NCBI GenBank assembly: GCA_965222105.1
Contig: CBDCTQ010000022.1
Location: 62,001 to 126,000 of the forward strand
Source: CALGLS01 sp965222105
GTDB taxonomy: Bacteria > Bacteroidota > Bacteroidia > Chitinophagales > Saprospiraceae
Direction of reading: 5' to 3'
Length of the DNA: 64,000 nt
In this document: positions 51,294 through 61,307 of the stretch, one piece after another
Position numbering within the stretch: position 1 is the stretch's first letter
Layout of the letters: each line of letters starts with the position of its first letter
The notes under the pieces: model-generated
Seen by the model: the letters and a program-made list of their open reading frames with translations, nothing else
What the model was told of the DNA's origin: nothing
Database searches by the model: none
Position numbers and translations under genes: made by a program

Positions 51294-54200
51294 TCAATAC
51301 CCACCCATCAATACCACCCGTTCCGAATACCGCCGGCCATCCGCCAGCTTCATCACCAAAATATACCACCCGTTCATCTGGCCCGAAAGATCGATCTTCA
51401 TCGGATTGATGAACAATTCTTCTACCTCCTTTCGATACACTATCACACCCAGCGCATTGCGAACTTCAAAAGTCGCCGCCTGGCCAATACCCACTTCCGG
51501 CCGCACATAAACCACCCCACCTGTAGGATTGGGGTAGAGGAAAACAGAAGGACTTGTCTCCAATTTCGATTGAACCGCATGGGGCTGCCCACCTCCGGGG
51601 CCACTCATATTAGCTCCCGCTCCACCACTGATCACCACCGCCTCATTGTGCGAACAGGTAGTCGCCCAATTGCCATCAAAAAGCAATACATCGATGTGGT
51701 AAGTCCCCGGCGCCAGGTTGCTGACGGTTTGCGGATTGTTGCAGTCGTCCAAACATTCAAATACAACCTGCCAGCTGGGATCAAACAGCCGTATTTTGTA
51801 GTGGGGACTATTGTCAAATGAAAAAGTAATACTATTGTTGGAAGTAGAGTAGCTTAGCCCACAGGGCCCTCCGCCAATCGGCGTACCCGCACAAGTACAA
51901 CCGTCCGATTGTATCACATCATTGGTGGTATTGGGATTGCCGTCATCGCAGGAGCTGCCTACCAGGGCCGGGAGGTCGGGGTTGTTGTCGTCGCAGTCGT
52001 CCGGTGCGCAAACGCCGTCATTATCCGCATCGGTGCAGGGGCCGTCCGACACTTCCACATATTCTGTCACTTCGCAGATCGATTGCCAGTTGGCGGTAAA
52101 AAACCGCACTTTCACATAATAGGTGCCTTCCGGCAAATTGGACACCGTTTCGGTGGCGTTGCAACTATTATTGCAGTTAAAAACCGTACTCCACGACGGG
52201 TCAAACACCTGGATGATCGAAATCGGTGCTATTACCCCGCTGATGGTAATACTGTTGGAGCCAGCGGATATCTGAACCGTCGAACAATCCGGGTCGCCCG
52301 TAGGCGTACCGGCGCAGGTACAGCCATCGGATTGAATGACGTCGTTATTTGTAGTAGGATTGTTATCATCACAGGGGGTGCCGGGAGCGGTAGGCACGGA
52401 GGGGTCGTTGTCGTCGCAATCGTCGGCGGCACAGACACCGTCGTTGTCATTGTCGGGACAACCGGAACCATCCACCGTAAAGGGCTCCTGCAGGACGCAC
52501 AAACTCTGCCAGTTGGCATCCATCAATAAAACGTCCAGGATATAATCGCCTTCCGGCAAAGTCACCGTCTGGGGATTATTGCAATCGTCAAAACATTCAA
52601 ATACGATCTGCCACCCCGCATCAAACACCCTGATCTTGACGTGTGGCGCCACGGCATCATTTACCGTAAGGGTCGTTCCGTTTACCGACCAGGTAAAACC
52701 ACAGGGGTTATTGCCGGTGCCCTGACAGGTGCAGCCATCCGCCTGGATCACATCATTGTCGGTATTCGGATCGCCATCATCGCAGGGCGTACCCGGAGTA
52801 GTGGGGAGCGAGGGGTCGTTGATGGCACAGTCGTCGGCATTACATACGCCATCATTGTCGTCGTCGAGGCAATTAAAAGTACTACAGGGCAACTCCATCA
52901 AAAAGAACATTTCGGCCGACCCGTCATTAAAACTCCACTCCCCATTCCAGCGGTGAAATTCCACATAATCGTTTTGGGCGGTATTGGTTCCGCACCAGGA
53001 GCAATTATCGTAATTGGTGTAAGTCACCGGGCTGCCATCTTCCCACTGCAACTGACCTTCCACGAGGTAATCCGTCAACCCAATGAAAGCCACGTCTTCC
53101 TCCATGTTATCTTGTACAAAATCGTTTTCAGCCTGATCGCTGATCGACAGCAAATACCCTCCGTGCGACTCGCATATCTCCTTGGCGGCCGTCCAGGTGG
53201 TATCGAATTTAGAAATAAAATACTTATTGCCGTTATAGCTGCCCCGATAGTTGAAATTGAACCGGTACAAATGGCAATCACCAATTCCGCCTCCGGTGCT
53301 GGCTACCTTGATGGCCATCGAGCAGGAGGTTTCATTGCCGCAGTTGTCGACGGCTTTGTAGCGCACCACGTTCATCCCGAAAGGGAAAAACCCACCATTG
53401 GGGGTCGACGATTCGAGCGTCACCGTAGCTCCTCCCGACGGGCAGGTCGTGGTAGCAAAAGGCTCCTGCCAGGTGACAAAGGCTCCGCCCTCCTGTTCGG
53501 TTACCCCTAGCTCAAACTCGTAGTCGGGGCAAACGAGGGTCAGTTCACCCAACGGAGTATTAATGTTAGGTGTCAGATAAATGGGCGTTCCGGTCAGGGC
53601 TACATTTTGTTCGTCGACGGTGGTTTGGGTTCCCGTTTGGGAAAAATCCCATTCCTGCTTGGTCAGGTTGCTGATGCCAAACGATCCGGGAAATGAATAA
53701 TTGGCAAAAGCCGATTCCGAAAGGTCCGTTTGAGTAATCGCCCACAACATGTACACGTGATCTCCGTTGGGTCTTTGATAAGCTCCGCCGCCCACATTGG
53801 ACGGGAGGTTCATGCTGGCTGTTTTTGAGGCATCGAAGCTACAGCCAAACAAGAAATCGGAGGCAGTTTTGTACGAAATGCCTTCATCGGTGGGTTGCTC
53901 GGTGAAGGGTTCCTCATCGTTCAATTTGAGATACAACCCCATGAGGTCGAACTCACTGTCTGCTTCCGCAAAATACTCTTTTTCGCCGAGGTCCCAAATG
54001 TGGGTCTGAACAATATCATTTTCTATTGACTTGGCCACCAGCTTGCTGATGTAATTGACCTGCAAAATATCCGATCCCACCGATTCGCTGTTGAATGCTT
54101 TTCGAGGCACATTAACCTCGGTTACCGTCCACAATTTTTCGGGATAGGTGTTGCCATCGTAACCATATTGTTGGAGAATGGTACGTCGGGCCTGCTGGCG

Positions 54201-55145
54201 GTCGAGCAAACCCGCTATGGCCGCATCGCTATGACGGGTGTATACAAAGCCGCCAATGCTATTGTCCCAATATCGCAGGCTCCCGTCGATATGAGGATAG
54301 GCATGAAAGCCCAGCACATCGAAATAAGCTCCTCCGGTCAGCGGATATTGAGAGGTCACAGAGCCATCTACGGGATTATCGGTATACCGGAGGATTACAT
54401 CCAAGAAACTATCGTAGCCCACCCCCGACACCACCACATAGTCTTCCGGCGCAAGTGTCTTGATCACATCATAAGAGATGCGCAAAGTGCGGATGTAGTG
54501 ATAGACGGGAGCGCGGAGTTTATAATCACAGGGATCGGGCGGATTCTCCCACCAGTTGCCGGGTTGTCCGGGTTCGAGCCAGCCATGAGCGCCGGAAAAA
54601 TCAAAGCCCGGTTCATTCCAGATTTCCCAAAACTTAACGTGGTCACCCATAGCCTGAATGACATTGTAGAGGTAGAGTGCGTAATAATTATCGTCGTTGA
54701 CGGGGGTTCCGTTTTCGCCATTATCCCAGATCGGTTCGTAAAGGTTGTCGAACATATCGGTGACAATTCCAGGGCAGTATTGTACCGGATCGCGGTGCAG
54801 GTCGGCGGCAAACCCAACGAATACCGTATTGTCTTTCAGCCCAATGCCATCGAAATAATCGTACAGTGGTGTCCAGATGAAATAGCCGTATTGCAATGCC
54901 AGGTCTTCGGGAAGAGAGCCACGCAGGGCCCGCACCCCGACGCCCTCGGTGCCTGCTGCGGGGTTGCCGGCAGAAATATCGGCCAGGGTTTGGCTGCTCC
55001 AGTTGGGGCCGTGATAACCTGGATTGACGCCGGCCCGGTACACGCCATTGTAGGGTATGATCTGATCATTAGCTGTGTAATTGACCTGGGCAAATAGGCA
55101 GAAGGATAAAAAAAGACAGGGAAGAAAGGCGATGAGGGTGCGCAT
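51294..55145 (-). CDS. Giant secreted GH-A-like protein with HYR, C-type lectin and three Ca-binding-type repeats
   Basis: This is a 1283-residue T9SS substrate. Its signal peptide (LIAFLPCLFLSFCLFA) is followed by a TIM-barrel-like domain (about 20-430) with FWEIWNEPGFDF near 176 and WTVTEVNVPR near 342 carrying the expected Glu residues. A beta segment and an HYR-type domain come next (about 540-615). A C-type-lectin-like domain follows (about 622-755), with WTAAKEICESHGGYLLSISD and WNGEWSFNDGSAEMFFLMEL. Then come three tandem modules of about 135-140 residues (near 758, 893 and 1034), each beginning D-(N/A)-D-N-D-G-V-C and containing DDCDDNDP-type acidic loops and a beta-sandwich. It ends in a T9SS sorting domain (LYPNPTGGVVYVRPE). 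The barrel is paralogous to 32696-34570. Substrate unknown. Confidence 0.88.
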   Translation of the reverse strand: MRTLIAFLPCLFLSFCLFAQVNYTANDQIIPYNGVYRAGVNPGYHGPNWSSQTLADISAGNPAAGTEGVGVRALRGSLPEDLALQYGYFIWTPLYDYFDGIGLKDNTVFVGFAADLHRDPVQYCPGIVTDMFDNLYEPIWDNGENGTPVNDDNYYALYLYNVIQAMGDHVKFWEIWNEPGFDFSGAHGWLEPGQPGNWWENPPDPCDYKLRAPVYHYIRTLRISYDVIKTLAPEDYVVVSGVGYDSFLDVILRYTDNPVDGSVTSQYPLTGGAYFDVLGFHAYPHIDGSLRYWDNSIGGFVYTRHSDAAIAGLLDRQQARRTILQQYGYDGNTYPEKLWTVTEVNVPRKAFNSESVGSDILQVNYISKLVAKSIENDIVQTHIWDLGEKEYFAEADSEFDLMGLYLKLNDEEPFTEQPTDEGISYKTASDFLFGCSFDASKTASMNLPSNVGGGAYQRPNGDHVYMLWAITQTDLSESAFANYSFPGSFGISNLTKQEWDFSQTGTQTTVDEQNVALTGTPIYLTPNINTPLGELTLVCPDYEFELGVTEQEGGAFVTWQEPFATTTCPSGGATVTLESSTPNGGFFPFGMNVVRYKAVDNCGNETSCSMAIKVASTGGGIGDCHLYRFNFNYRGSYNGNKYFISKFDTTWTAAKEICESHGGYLLSISDQAENDFVQDNMEEDVAFIGLTDYLVEGQLQWEDGSPVTYTNYDNCSWCGTNTAQNDYVEFHRWNGEWSFNDGSAEMFFLMELPCSTFNCLDDDNDGVCNADDCAINDPSLPTTPGTPCDDGDPNTDNDVIQADGCTCQGTGNNPCGFTWSVNGTTLTVNDAVAPHVKIRVFDAGWQIVFECFDDCNNPQTVTLPEGDYILDVLLMDANWQSLCVLQEPFTVDGSGCPDNDNDGVCAADDCDDNDPSVPTAPGTPCDDNNPTTNNDVIQSDGCTCAGTPTGDPDCSTVQISAGSNSITISGVIAPISIIQVFDPSWSTVFNCNNSCNATETVSNLPEGTYYVKVRFFTANWQSICEVTEYVEVSDGPCTDADNDGVCAPDDCDDNNPDLPALVGSSCDDGNPNTTNDVIQSDGCTCAGTPIGGGPCGLSYSTSNNSITFSFDNSPHYKIRLFDPSWQVVFECLDDCNNPQTVSNLAPGTYHIDVLLFDGNWATTCSHNEAVVISGGAGANMSGPGGGQPHAVQSKLETSPSVFLYPNPTGGVVYVRPEVGIGQAATFEVRNALGVIVYRKEVEELFINPMKIDLSGQMNGWYILVMKLADGRRYSERVVLMGGY

Positions 55146-55207
55146 GTTCTTTAGCTTTTGAATGTTTGTAGGAAATGTGAATGTACTGTTGTCGGGGAGA
55201 GCGTACG

Positions 55208-55215
55208 CAAATATA
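55208..55215 (-). promoter_or_regulatory. Candidate -7 box for the giant GH-like gene
   Basis: On the minus strand TATATTTG fits TAnnTTTG, about 63 bases upstream of the start. The -33 region is not convincing. Confidence 0.4.
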
Positions 55216-55360
55216 GTAAAATTTTTAGGGCTTTAATAGTACCCTAAGTCAAGACTTGTGCAATTTGAATTGCTTTGTTCACCAAAGCAGGGAGGGGGAA
55301 ATAGAATAGTTTGTTATGGCCTTAGATGGGAGAATCCGCCCGGTCCCTATACAGTTCGAA

Positions 55361-55393
55361 AACAAGAAAGCCACCGGCAATGATGCCAGTGGC
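55361..55393 (-). terminator. Terminator of the thiolase / FadN-like operon
   Basis: On the minus strand GCCACTGGC and GCCGGTGGC (55370-55378 and 55385-55393, one G-U pair) form a 9-bp stem followed by TTTCTTGTTTT. It lies about 70 bases after the thiolase stop. Confidence 0.75.
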
Positions 55394-55464
55394 TCCTATG
55401 TACATTATGTTAAAATACTCAATTCATATAAAGTCTATTACCGACGGTTAATATAGTGAACGGC

Positions 55465-56637
55465 CTAATACAACCGCTCAAAAATACCTGCAATGCCCTG
55501 GCCGCCACCTACACAGGCAGTTACCATACCATATCGTTGATCGCTGCGGCGCATTTCGTTGATCAACTGCGTGGTCAGCTTGGCGCCGGTACAGCCCAGC
55601 GGATGCCCCAGAGCAATAGCCCCACCATTGACATTGACGATGTCAGGATTTAGTCCCGCCTCCTGAATGACCGCCAGGGCCTGGGTAGCAAAGGCTTCAT
55701 TCAACTCGATGGCCTCAATATCTTTTAGCTCCAGGCCACCCTGTTTCAGCGCCTTGGGGATGGCTGCACAGGGTCCAATGCCCATATACAACGGGTCGAC
55801 CCCTGCCACGGAGCAGGAAACCATTCGTGCAATAGGCTTGAGTCCGAGGTATTTGACTATCCGCTCGCTCACCACCAGGGTAAAAGCGGCGCCGTCGGAA
55901 GTCTGCGAAGCATTGCCGGCCGTAACGCTGCCCTTTAGTTTGAACACCGGGCGTAGTCTCGCCAGGCGTTCCGGCGTGGTATCTCTCCGCACGCCCTCGT
56001 CGGTGTCGACTACGTATTCAGTTTCTTTTCGTTGGTCGTTGGATACGAAAATATCTTTGACCGTTACCGGTACGATTTCTTCTTTGAATTTGCCGTTGTC
56101 GATGGCTGCCGCTGCTTTTCTATGGGAGTTGTAGGCAAACTCATCGGCCATCTCCCGGCTGATGTTGTATTTGCTAGCGACGGCTTCGGCGGTAGCGCCC
56201 ATGCTGGCCAGGTAATTGGGGGTGCTGTTGGCCACGGCATAGCTGGGTGCTAGTTTATAACCCGTCATCGGGATCATACTCATGCTTTCGGTTCCACCTG
56301 CGATATAGACCTCTCCCATGCCTGCTTTAATTTTAGCGACAGCTATAGAGATCGTCTCCAGCCCCGAAGCACAGTAGCGGTTGACTGTCATGCCCGGCAC
56401 GGGTTTACCCAATGCCCTTACGGAAATTTGGCGGCCGATCTGAAATCCCTGCTCTCCTTCCGGGTTGGCACAACCAACGATCACGTCGTCGACCTGGGCC
56501 GGGTCCAGATTGGGAACGTCCTTCATCAGGTGTTTGACAATATCTACGGCCAGGTCGTCGGACCGGAGATTCTTAAAGCCGCCTTTCTTGGCTTTACCAA
56601 CGGCGCTTCGATATGCTTTTATAATATATGCATTCAT
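55465..56637 (-). CDS. fadA: Acetyl-CoA C-acyltransferase (thiolase)
   Basis: The enzyme cleaves 3-ketoacyl-CoA with CoA to acetyl-CoA in the last step of beta-oxidation. The 390-residue protein has the acylated Cys in NRYCASGLETISIA near 90. The C-terminal GGAIALGHPLGCTGAKL supplies the active His, and CVGGGQGIAGIFERLY the second Cys. AIELNEAFATQALAV is also conserved. The N-terminus MNAYIIKAYRSAVGKAKKGG is typical of the FadA/FadI group. It lies 109 bases downstream of the FadN-like gene on the same strand and is followed by a terminator, so the two form a unit supplying both oxidation enzymes. Confidence 0.95.
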   Translation of the reverse strand: MNAYIIKAYRSAVGKAKKGGFKNLRSDDLAVDIVKHLMKDVPNLDPAQVDDVIVGCANPEGEQGFQIGRQISVRALGKPVPGMTVNRYCASGLETISIAVAKIKAGMGEVYIAGGTESMSMIPMTGYKLAPSYAVANSTPNYLASMGATAEAVASKYNISREMADEFAYNSHRKAAAAIDNGKFKEEIVPVTVKDIFVSNDQRKETEYVVDTDEGVRRDTTPERLARLRPVFKLKGSVTAGNASQTSDGAAFTLVVSERIVKYLGLKPIARMVSCSVAGVDPLYMGIGPCAAIPKALKQGGLELKDIEAIELNEAFATQALAVIQEAGLNPDIVNVNGGAIALGHPLGCTGAKLTTQLINEMRRSDQRYGMVTACVGGGQGIAGIFERLY

Positions 56638-56746
56638 TGTTCAATGATTGATTAAAATTGCCTACCAATAGTAGCCAATTATGTTAGATTTTCTTTTCTG
56701 TGGGATGGTCTCAGTCTTTGCCAGGTTCTTTGCTCCCTCACCAGCG

Positions 56747-59197
56747 TCAATTCCGAAGCGGTTTATTGGTTTGCAACATATGCTGTATCCTTTCCAACGT
56801 TTTCTGTTCGCCGCAAAGGCTGAGAAATGCCTCCCGCTCGATGTCGAGCAAATATTTTTCAGAAACCTCCTGAGGCCCGCTCAGATCACCACCACACAAT
56901 ACGTAAGCGATCTTTCGCGCTATCAGGGCGTCGTGTTCGGAAGCGTAGCCGCCCAATTGCAATTCATTGACGGCAGTGTACAAGGCGCCCAGGCCGTTTT
57001 GCCCCAGGACTTTGATGTCGGTACGGGGAACCGGTTGGGTGTAGCCGGGGGCCAGTTCGAGTACTTTTTCTTTGGCGGCAGCAATGTTGCGGGCCGTGTT
57101 CATCACCACACTGTCGCGTTCGGGCAGCAGGTATTTGTGGTCGAATGCTTCGTAGGCCGAGGTGCTGACGGAGGCCATGGCAATCGTTTTGAGGTATTCG
57201 ATCAGTTTGGGGATCATCACATCGCCTTTGTAAAAGGAATCGGAAAGCCTTACGGCAAATTCTTTGGTGCCGCCTCCTCCCGGCAACAATCCCACGCCCA
57301 CTTCTACCAGCCCGATGTACGACTCGGCGGCACAGACGGCTGCATCGCAATGCATCATGGTTTCACATCCACCTCCGAATACGTATCCCTGTGTGGCCGC
57401 CACTACGGGCACGGCTGAATAGCGGCAGCGCATGGTCGTTTTCTGGAAAAGGTCGATGGCCATGTTGAGCTCGTCGAACTCTTGTTGGAAAGCGAACATA
57501 CCGATGAGCATCAGGTTGGCACCGACGGAAAAATGTTGGGCATTGTTGCCGATCACCAACCCCTTCCATCCGTCTTCTTCGGCGATGCGGATGGCTTCGT
57601 TGATGCCGCGTAGTACCCCTTCGCCGATGGCGTTCATCTTGGAGGTGAATTCGAGGCAAAGCACGCCGTCACCAATGTCATGGAGGGTAACTTCGTCGTT
57701 TTTGAATACAGGAGACTGCTGGCGGTAATTGTCCAGCACAATGAATTCCGAAGTCCCTGGAACGGGGTGGTAGTCGCCTGCACTGATATTGTAATAGTAT
57801 TGTTGTCCGTTTTCGGATTTGTAAAACTGAGTATGACCGTTGGTCACCATCTCTTTGACCCAGTCGGCTATTTTTTCGCCTTGCGCTTCCGCCAAGTCGA
57901 TGCCCTTTTCCAATCCTACAACGTCCCAGTATTGAAATGGGCCCAGTTGCCAGGCAAATCCTGCCCGGATGGCGTCGTCGATGCTGTACAGATGATCGGT
58001 GATCTCCGGAATCCGGTTGGAAACGTAGGCGAAGAGGCTGAGCAGTGATTTGCGCACCAGTTCGCCTCCCTTATCTTCTGCCTTGAAAAAAGAATTGATC
58101 CGCTTCGGCAACTCTTCTATTTGTTTGGCAGTGGCGAGGCTGGGCAGATCTACCTGGGCCTTGGGTCGGTATTTCATGGTATCCAGGTCGAGGCCCAAAA
58201 TAATGGGTCGGCCCTTATCGTCTTTTTCCTTTGTTTTTTCGTAAAATCCTTTTCTGGTCTTATTGCCGAGCCATTTTTGTTCGATCATAGAGTTGAGAAA
58301 GTCCGGAATTTCCAGGACGTTGGCCTGCTCGTCGTCGGGGCAATTATCTTTGATACCTTTGATTACTTTCACGGCAGTGTCTAGTCCTACGAGGTCTCCC
58401 AACCGGAACGTTCCCGTTTTGGGTCTGCCTATGGCCGGGCCGGTGAGTTTGTCGACTGCTTCGATGGGGAGCCCCAATTCTTTGGTCAGTTGGAATATTT
58501 TAGCCATAGCGTACACACCCACCCGGTTGGCGATGAAAGCGGGAGTGTCTTTACAAAGCACGGTCTGTTTGCCGAGGTATTGGTCGCCATAGTCCATAAA
58601 AAACTGTACCACTTCGGGAGCGGTGTGAGGGGTAGGGATCACTTCAAGCAATCGCATGTACCGGGGCGGGTTGAAAAAGTGGGTGCCGCAAAAGTATTGT
58701 TTGAAATCGTCGGACCGTCCTTCGGTCATCAGATGGATGGGGATGCCGGAGGTGTTGGAAGTGACCAACGATCCCTTTTTGCGGTATTGGTCTACTTTTT
58801 CAAAAATTTGCTTCTTGATGTCGAGCCGTTCGATGACTACTTCGATGACCCAGTCGCAATCGGCGATTTTGGAAAAGTCGTCATCGAAATTGCCGGTTTG
58901 AATACGGCTGGCAAACCCTTTCTTGTAAAGGGGAGCGGGTTTCGATTTGATGGCAGTGGTCAGCGCCGCGTTGACAATACTGTTGCGCACCTTGGGATTG
59001 TCTTTGTCTTCTTTCGAAATATCGAATGGCACTATGTCGAGCATGAGCACGTCGAGGCCGATATTGGCGAAGTGGCAGGCAATGGTGGAGCCCATCACTC
59101 CTGAACCCAGTACGGCTACTTTTCGTATCCTCGGCATAAAAGGGTCTGTTTTTTTGGCATTGGCGGGGCTTTTTTCTACGGTGAGTTGATGATCCAT
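56747..59197 (-). CDS. fadN: 3-hydroxyacyl-CoA dehydrogenase / enoyl-CoA hydratase, FadN-type
   Basis: This bifunctional beta-oxidation enzyme of 816 residues hydrates enoyl-CoA and oxidises the 3-hydroxy product with NAD+. The dehydrogenase comes first: VAVLGSGVMGSTIACHFANI (NAD site, about 30-50), GTHFFNPPRYMRLLEVIPTP with the catalytic His, and the C-terminal 3HCDH domains to about 450. The hydratase/crotonase domain follows (about 515-740), with FSVGANLMLIGMF, AATQGYVFGGGCETMMHCDA and VGLLPGGGGTKEFAV. The order is the reverse of E. coli FadB but matches the FadN type. It is transcribed with the thiolase. No acyl-CoA dehydrogenase gene is adjacent in this window. Confidence 0.94.
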   Translation of the reverse strand: MDHQLTVEKSPANAKKTDPFMPRIRKVAVLGSGVMGSTIACHFANIGLDVLMLDIVPFDISKEDKDNPKVRNSIVNAALTTAIKSKPAPLYKKGFASRIQTGNFDDDFSKIADCDWVIEVVIERLDIKKQIFEKVDQYRKKGSLVTSNTSGIPIHLMTEGRSDDFKQYFCGTHFFNPPRYMRLLEVIPTPHTAPEVVQFFMDYGDQYLGKQTVLCKDTPAFIANRVGVYAMAKIFQLTKELGLPIEAVDKLTGPAIGRPKTGTFRLGDLVGLDTAVKVIKGIKDNCPDDEQANVLEIPDFLNSMIEQKWLGNKTRKGFYEKTKEKDDKGRPIILGLDLDTMKYRPKAQVDLPSLATAKQIEELPKRINSFFKAEDKGGELVRKSLLSLFAYVSNRIPEITDHLYSIDDAIRAGFAWQLGPFQYWDVVGLEKGIDLAEAQGEKIADWVKEMVTNGHTQFYKSENGQQYYYNISAGDYHPVPGTSEFIVLDNYRQQSPVFKNDEVTLHDIGDGVLCLEFTSKMNAIGEGVLRGINEAIRIAEEDGWKGLVIGNNAQHFSVGANLMLIGMFAFQQEFDELNMAIDLFQKTTMRCRYSAVPVVAATQGYVFGGGCETMMHCDAAVCAAESYIGLVEVGVGLLPGGGGTKEFAVRLSDSFYKGDVMIPKLIEYLKTIAMASVSTSAYEAFDHKYLLPERDSVVMNTARNIAAAKEKVLELAPGYTQPVPRTDIKVLGQNGLGALYTAVNELQLGGYASEHDALIARKIAYVLCGGDLSGPQEVSEKYLLDIEREAFLSLCGEQKTLERIQHMLQTNKPLRN

Positions 59198-59581
59198 TGG
59201 TATGTACGTTGATTATAAGGTGTGTAATACGGAGCGGGTTTACCCAAAAGTGGTTAGAGACCAGCGTCGAGATTCAAACGGACTTTTGGGGGTAAATGTT
59301 TAAATTGGAACTTGAAGGAAGCGAATTTTCGCAAAAATAGGGAATTGTGTTGAGAAATACGATGGTTGATCGGGAATATTAAGGTGGTTAGGAAGAAATT
59401 GGGATCAATGTATTCCTTTCCCCTAAATTCCTGTAATCCAGAAAATTATTCATAAATACTATAAAATTAGACTACCAATTAATAATTTGGGCCCGCTAAT
59501 CCGCGTTTCTTGCTTTTGAAGCAAAACAGAGGGTTCGATTGCCATTATCAAAACAAAAGGGAAAACAATAAAATCAATTAA
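59198..59581. other. Divergent intergenic region between fadN and exbB
   Basis: No gene is visible. A TAnnTTTG-type box for the minus strand lies at 59332-59339, within the small inverted repeat GCGAATTTTCGC (59321-59332 region). The right half is AT-rich with no clear exbB promoter. Confidence 0.6.
59332..59339 (-). promoter_or_regulatory. Candidate -7 box for the fadN-fadA operon
   Basis: TATTTTTG on the minus strand fits TAnnTTTG, 135 bases upstream of the fadN start. It touches the palindrome GCGAATTTTCGC, a possible operator. No good -33 element was found. Confidence 0.4.
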
Positions 59582-60262
59582 ATGTACAACAAAACCTTAT
59601 TGCTTTTTCAGGATGAGTCGGAGGCCACTACCGGCTCCCAAAGCCTTTTCAACATCATCACCGAAGGAGGACCACTGGGGATCGCCATTATGTTGATCTT
59701 GCTGATCCTCTCGGTCATCGCCATCTTCATTTTTGTAGAACGATTGTTGACCATTAAGAAAGCGGCAAAGATCGATCAGAATTTTATGAATAACATCCGC
59801 GCCAACGTCGCTGCCGGCAACATCGCCGCCGCTCAGGCGCTTTGCCAGACCACCGACTCGCCCGTAGCCCGGATGGTCGAAAAAGGGTTGTTGCGGATCG
59901 GAAAACCCCTCCGCGACATCGACGCCGCCATCGAAAACGTCGGCAACCTCGAAATATTTAAACTCGAAAAAAACCTCTCCCGCCTGGCCAGCATTGCCGG
60001 GGCAGCACCCATGATCGGATTCTTCGGAACGGTCACCGGTATGATCCTCGCGTTTTACCGCATGGCTACCGAGGGCGACGTGACCCCCGATGTACTCGCA
60101 GGCGGTATCTATCAGGCCCTGTTGACTACAGCCTTCGGGCTGGCCATCGGTATCTTTGCCTTTGTCGGGTACAACCTACTTGTGGCTAACGTCGAAAAGG
60201 TCGTGTATCAAATGGAGCGAACCACCGTCGAGTTTATGGACTTACTCCAGGAACCCACGTAA
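59582..60262 (+). CDS. exbB: ExbB/TolQ/MotA-type proton channel protein
   Basis: The 226-residue inner-membrane protein has three helices: GIAIMLILLILSVIAIFIFV (about 33-52), ASIAGAAPMIGFFGTVTGMI (about 138-157) and a third near 175-200 (LLTTAFGLAIGIFAFVGYN). The conserved GTVTGM and TTAFGL motifs of the proton path are present. With ExbD it forms the motor that uses the proton gradient to energise TonB-dependent outer-membrane transport. It is the first gene of a four-gene run with two ExbD and a TonB. Confidence 0.95.
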   Translation: MYNKTLLLFQDESEATTGSQSLFNIITEGGPLGIAIMLILLILSVIAIFIFVERLLTIKKAAKIDQNFMNNIRANVAAGNIAAAQALCQTTDSPVARMVEKGLLRIGKPLRDIDAAIENVGNLEIFKLEKNLSRLASIAGAAPMIGFFGTVTGMILAFYRMATEGDVTPDVLAGGIYQALLTTAFGLAIGIFAFVGYNLLVANVEKVVYQMERTTVEFMDLLQEPT

Positions 60263-60300
60263 TAAATTAATAATTATTGATTATTAATCATTAATTCTCT

Positions 60301-60699
60301 ATGGGCCTAAAAAAAAGAAGCAAGGTAAGTGCCGAATTCAGCATGTCGTCGTTGACAGACATTATCTTTCTGTTGTTGATCTTCTTTATGTTGACGGCCA
60401 ACTTTGTGAAGATCGAAAACTTTGAAATTCCCAAATCGGACTCCAAAACGGTGGCACCCACTTCTATTGCTGTCTCTTTGGCCAAAGACGGAACCATTTC
60501 GTTAAACGGAAAGGACATTTCCATGTCTAAGCTATCAAGAGCTGTCCGAACGGAATTGGCCAAACAGGAAGACCGTGCCAACGCCACCGTTACCATAGTA
60601 GCAGAAGTAGGGGTGCCTTTTGAAAGGGTAGTGGACGTGATGAACATCGCCAAACAACTCCGGATGAAAGCCATTCTGGCCACCTCTCCCAAAGGATGA
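60301..60699 (+). CDS. exbD: ExbD/TolR-type biopolymer transport protein (copy 1)
   Basis: This 132-residue protein has one N-terminal membrane helix (LTDIIFLLLIFFMLTANFV) that contains the conserved Asp (SSLTDI) essential for proton coupling in the family. A periplasmic alpha/beta domain follows (FERVVDVMNIAKQLRMKAIL). It lies 38 bases after exbB and 21 bases before the second exbD. The two copies share the GxKxRxKVSAEFxMSSxTDI start, so they arose by duplication. Confidence 0.95.
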   Translation: MGLKKRSKVSAEFSMSSLTDIIFLLLIFFMLTANFVKIENFEIPKSDSKTVAPTSIAVSLAKDGTISLNGKDISMSKLSRAVRTELAKQEDRANATVTIVAEVGVPFERVVDVMNIAKQLRMKAILATSPKG

Positions 60700-60720
60700 T
60701 AAAACCTAAAAAACGACCCA

Positions 60721-61113
60721 ATGGGTGTAAAGAGAAGAAATAAAGTAAGTGCCGAGTTCAACATGTCGTCGATGACAGACATCATCTTCCTTCTGTTGAT
60801 CTTCTTCATGTTGACCTCCAACCTGGTGGCGCCCAACGCCCTGAACCTCAAACTGCCCGGGCGCGGCAACCCCACCACCGCCACCGCCGATCCCACCGAC
60901 GTCACCATCAAAAGAAACGGCAACTACTACCTCAACGGCAAAAGGATCACCCTGCGCAACGTCGAAACGGCCCTGCGCCGCCTAAAACGGTCCGACCGCA
61001 ACCTCGCCATCACCATCTCCCCCGATGATGGCACCCCGGTGGAAAACGTCGTTGCCATCATGGACATCGCGATGCGACACCAGATCAACGCCATTCTGGC
61101 TACTGAAGAATAG
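60721..61113 (+). CDS. exbD: ExbD/TolR-type biopolymer transport protein (copy 2)
   Basis: The 130-residue protein is a paralogue of the preceding gene, with the same N-terminus (VSAEFNMSSMTDIIFLLLIF, conserved Asp) and a diverged periplasmic domain (NLKLPGRGNPTTA, VENVVAIMDIAMRHQINAIL). Paired ExbD genes after one ExbB are common in Bacteroidota; whether they form hetero-oligomers cannot be told from sequence. The longer GC-rich gap (195 bases) to tonB may carry a separate promoter, but I see none. Confidence 0.95.
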   Translation: MGVKRRNKVSAEFNMSSMTDIIFLLLIFFMLTSNLVAPNALNLKLPGRGNPTTATADPTDVTIKRNGNYYLNGKRITLRNVETALRRLKRSDRNLAITISPDDGTPVENVVAIMDIAMRHQINAILATEE

Positions 61114-61307
61114 GAAAATTGGCTACTGAAAGGCGGCAAACCTGTTAACAAATTCAAAATTTATCTCCAAATAGCATGAGGTCTCCTAAAATTGCGTTAT
61201 ATTAGTCCATTCTCTACACCAAAACAGATAAGATCGCCATCTCCATTACAACAACACAATTAAAATCTACCAGAAACCATATTTGAAAACCTCAAAACCT
61301 TTATCTC

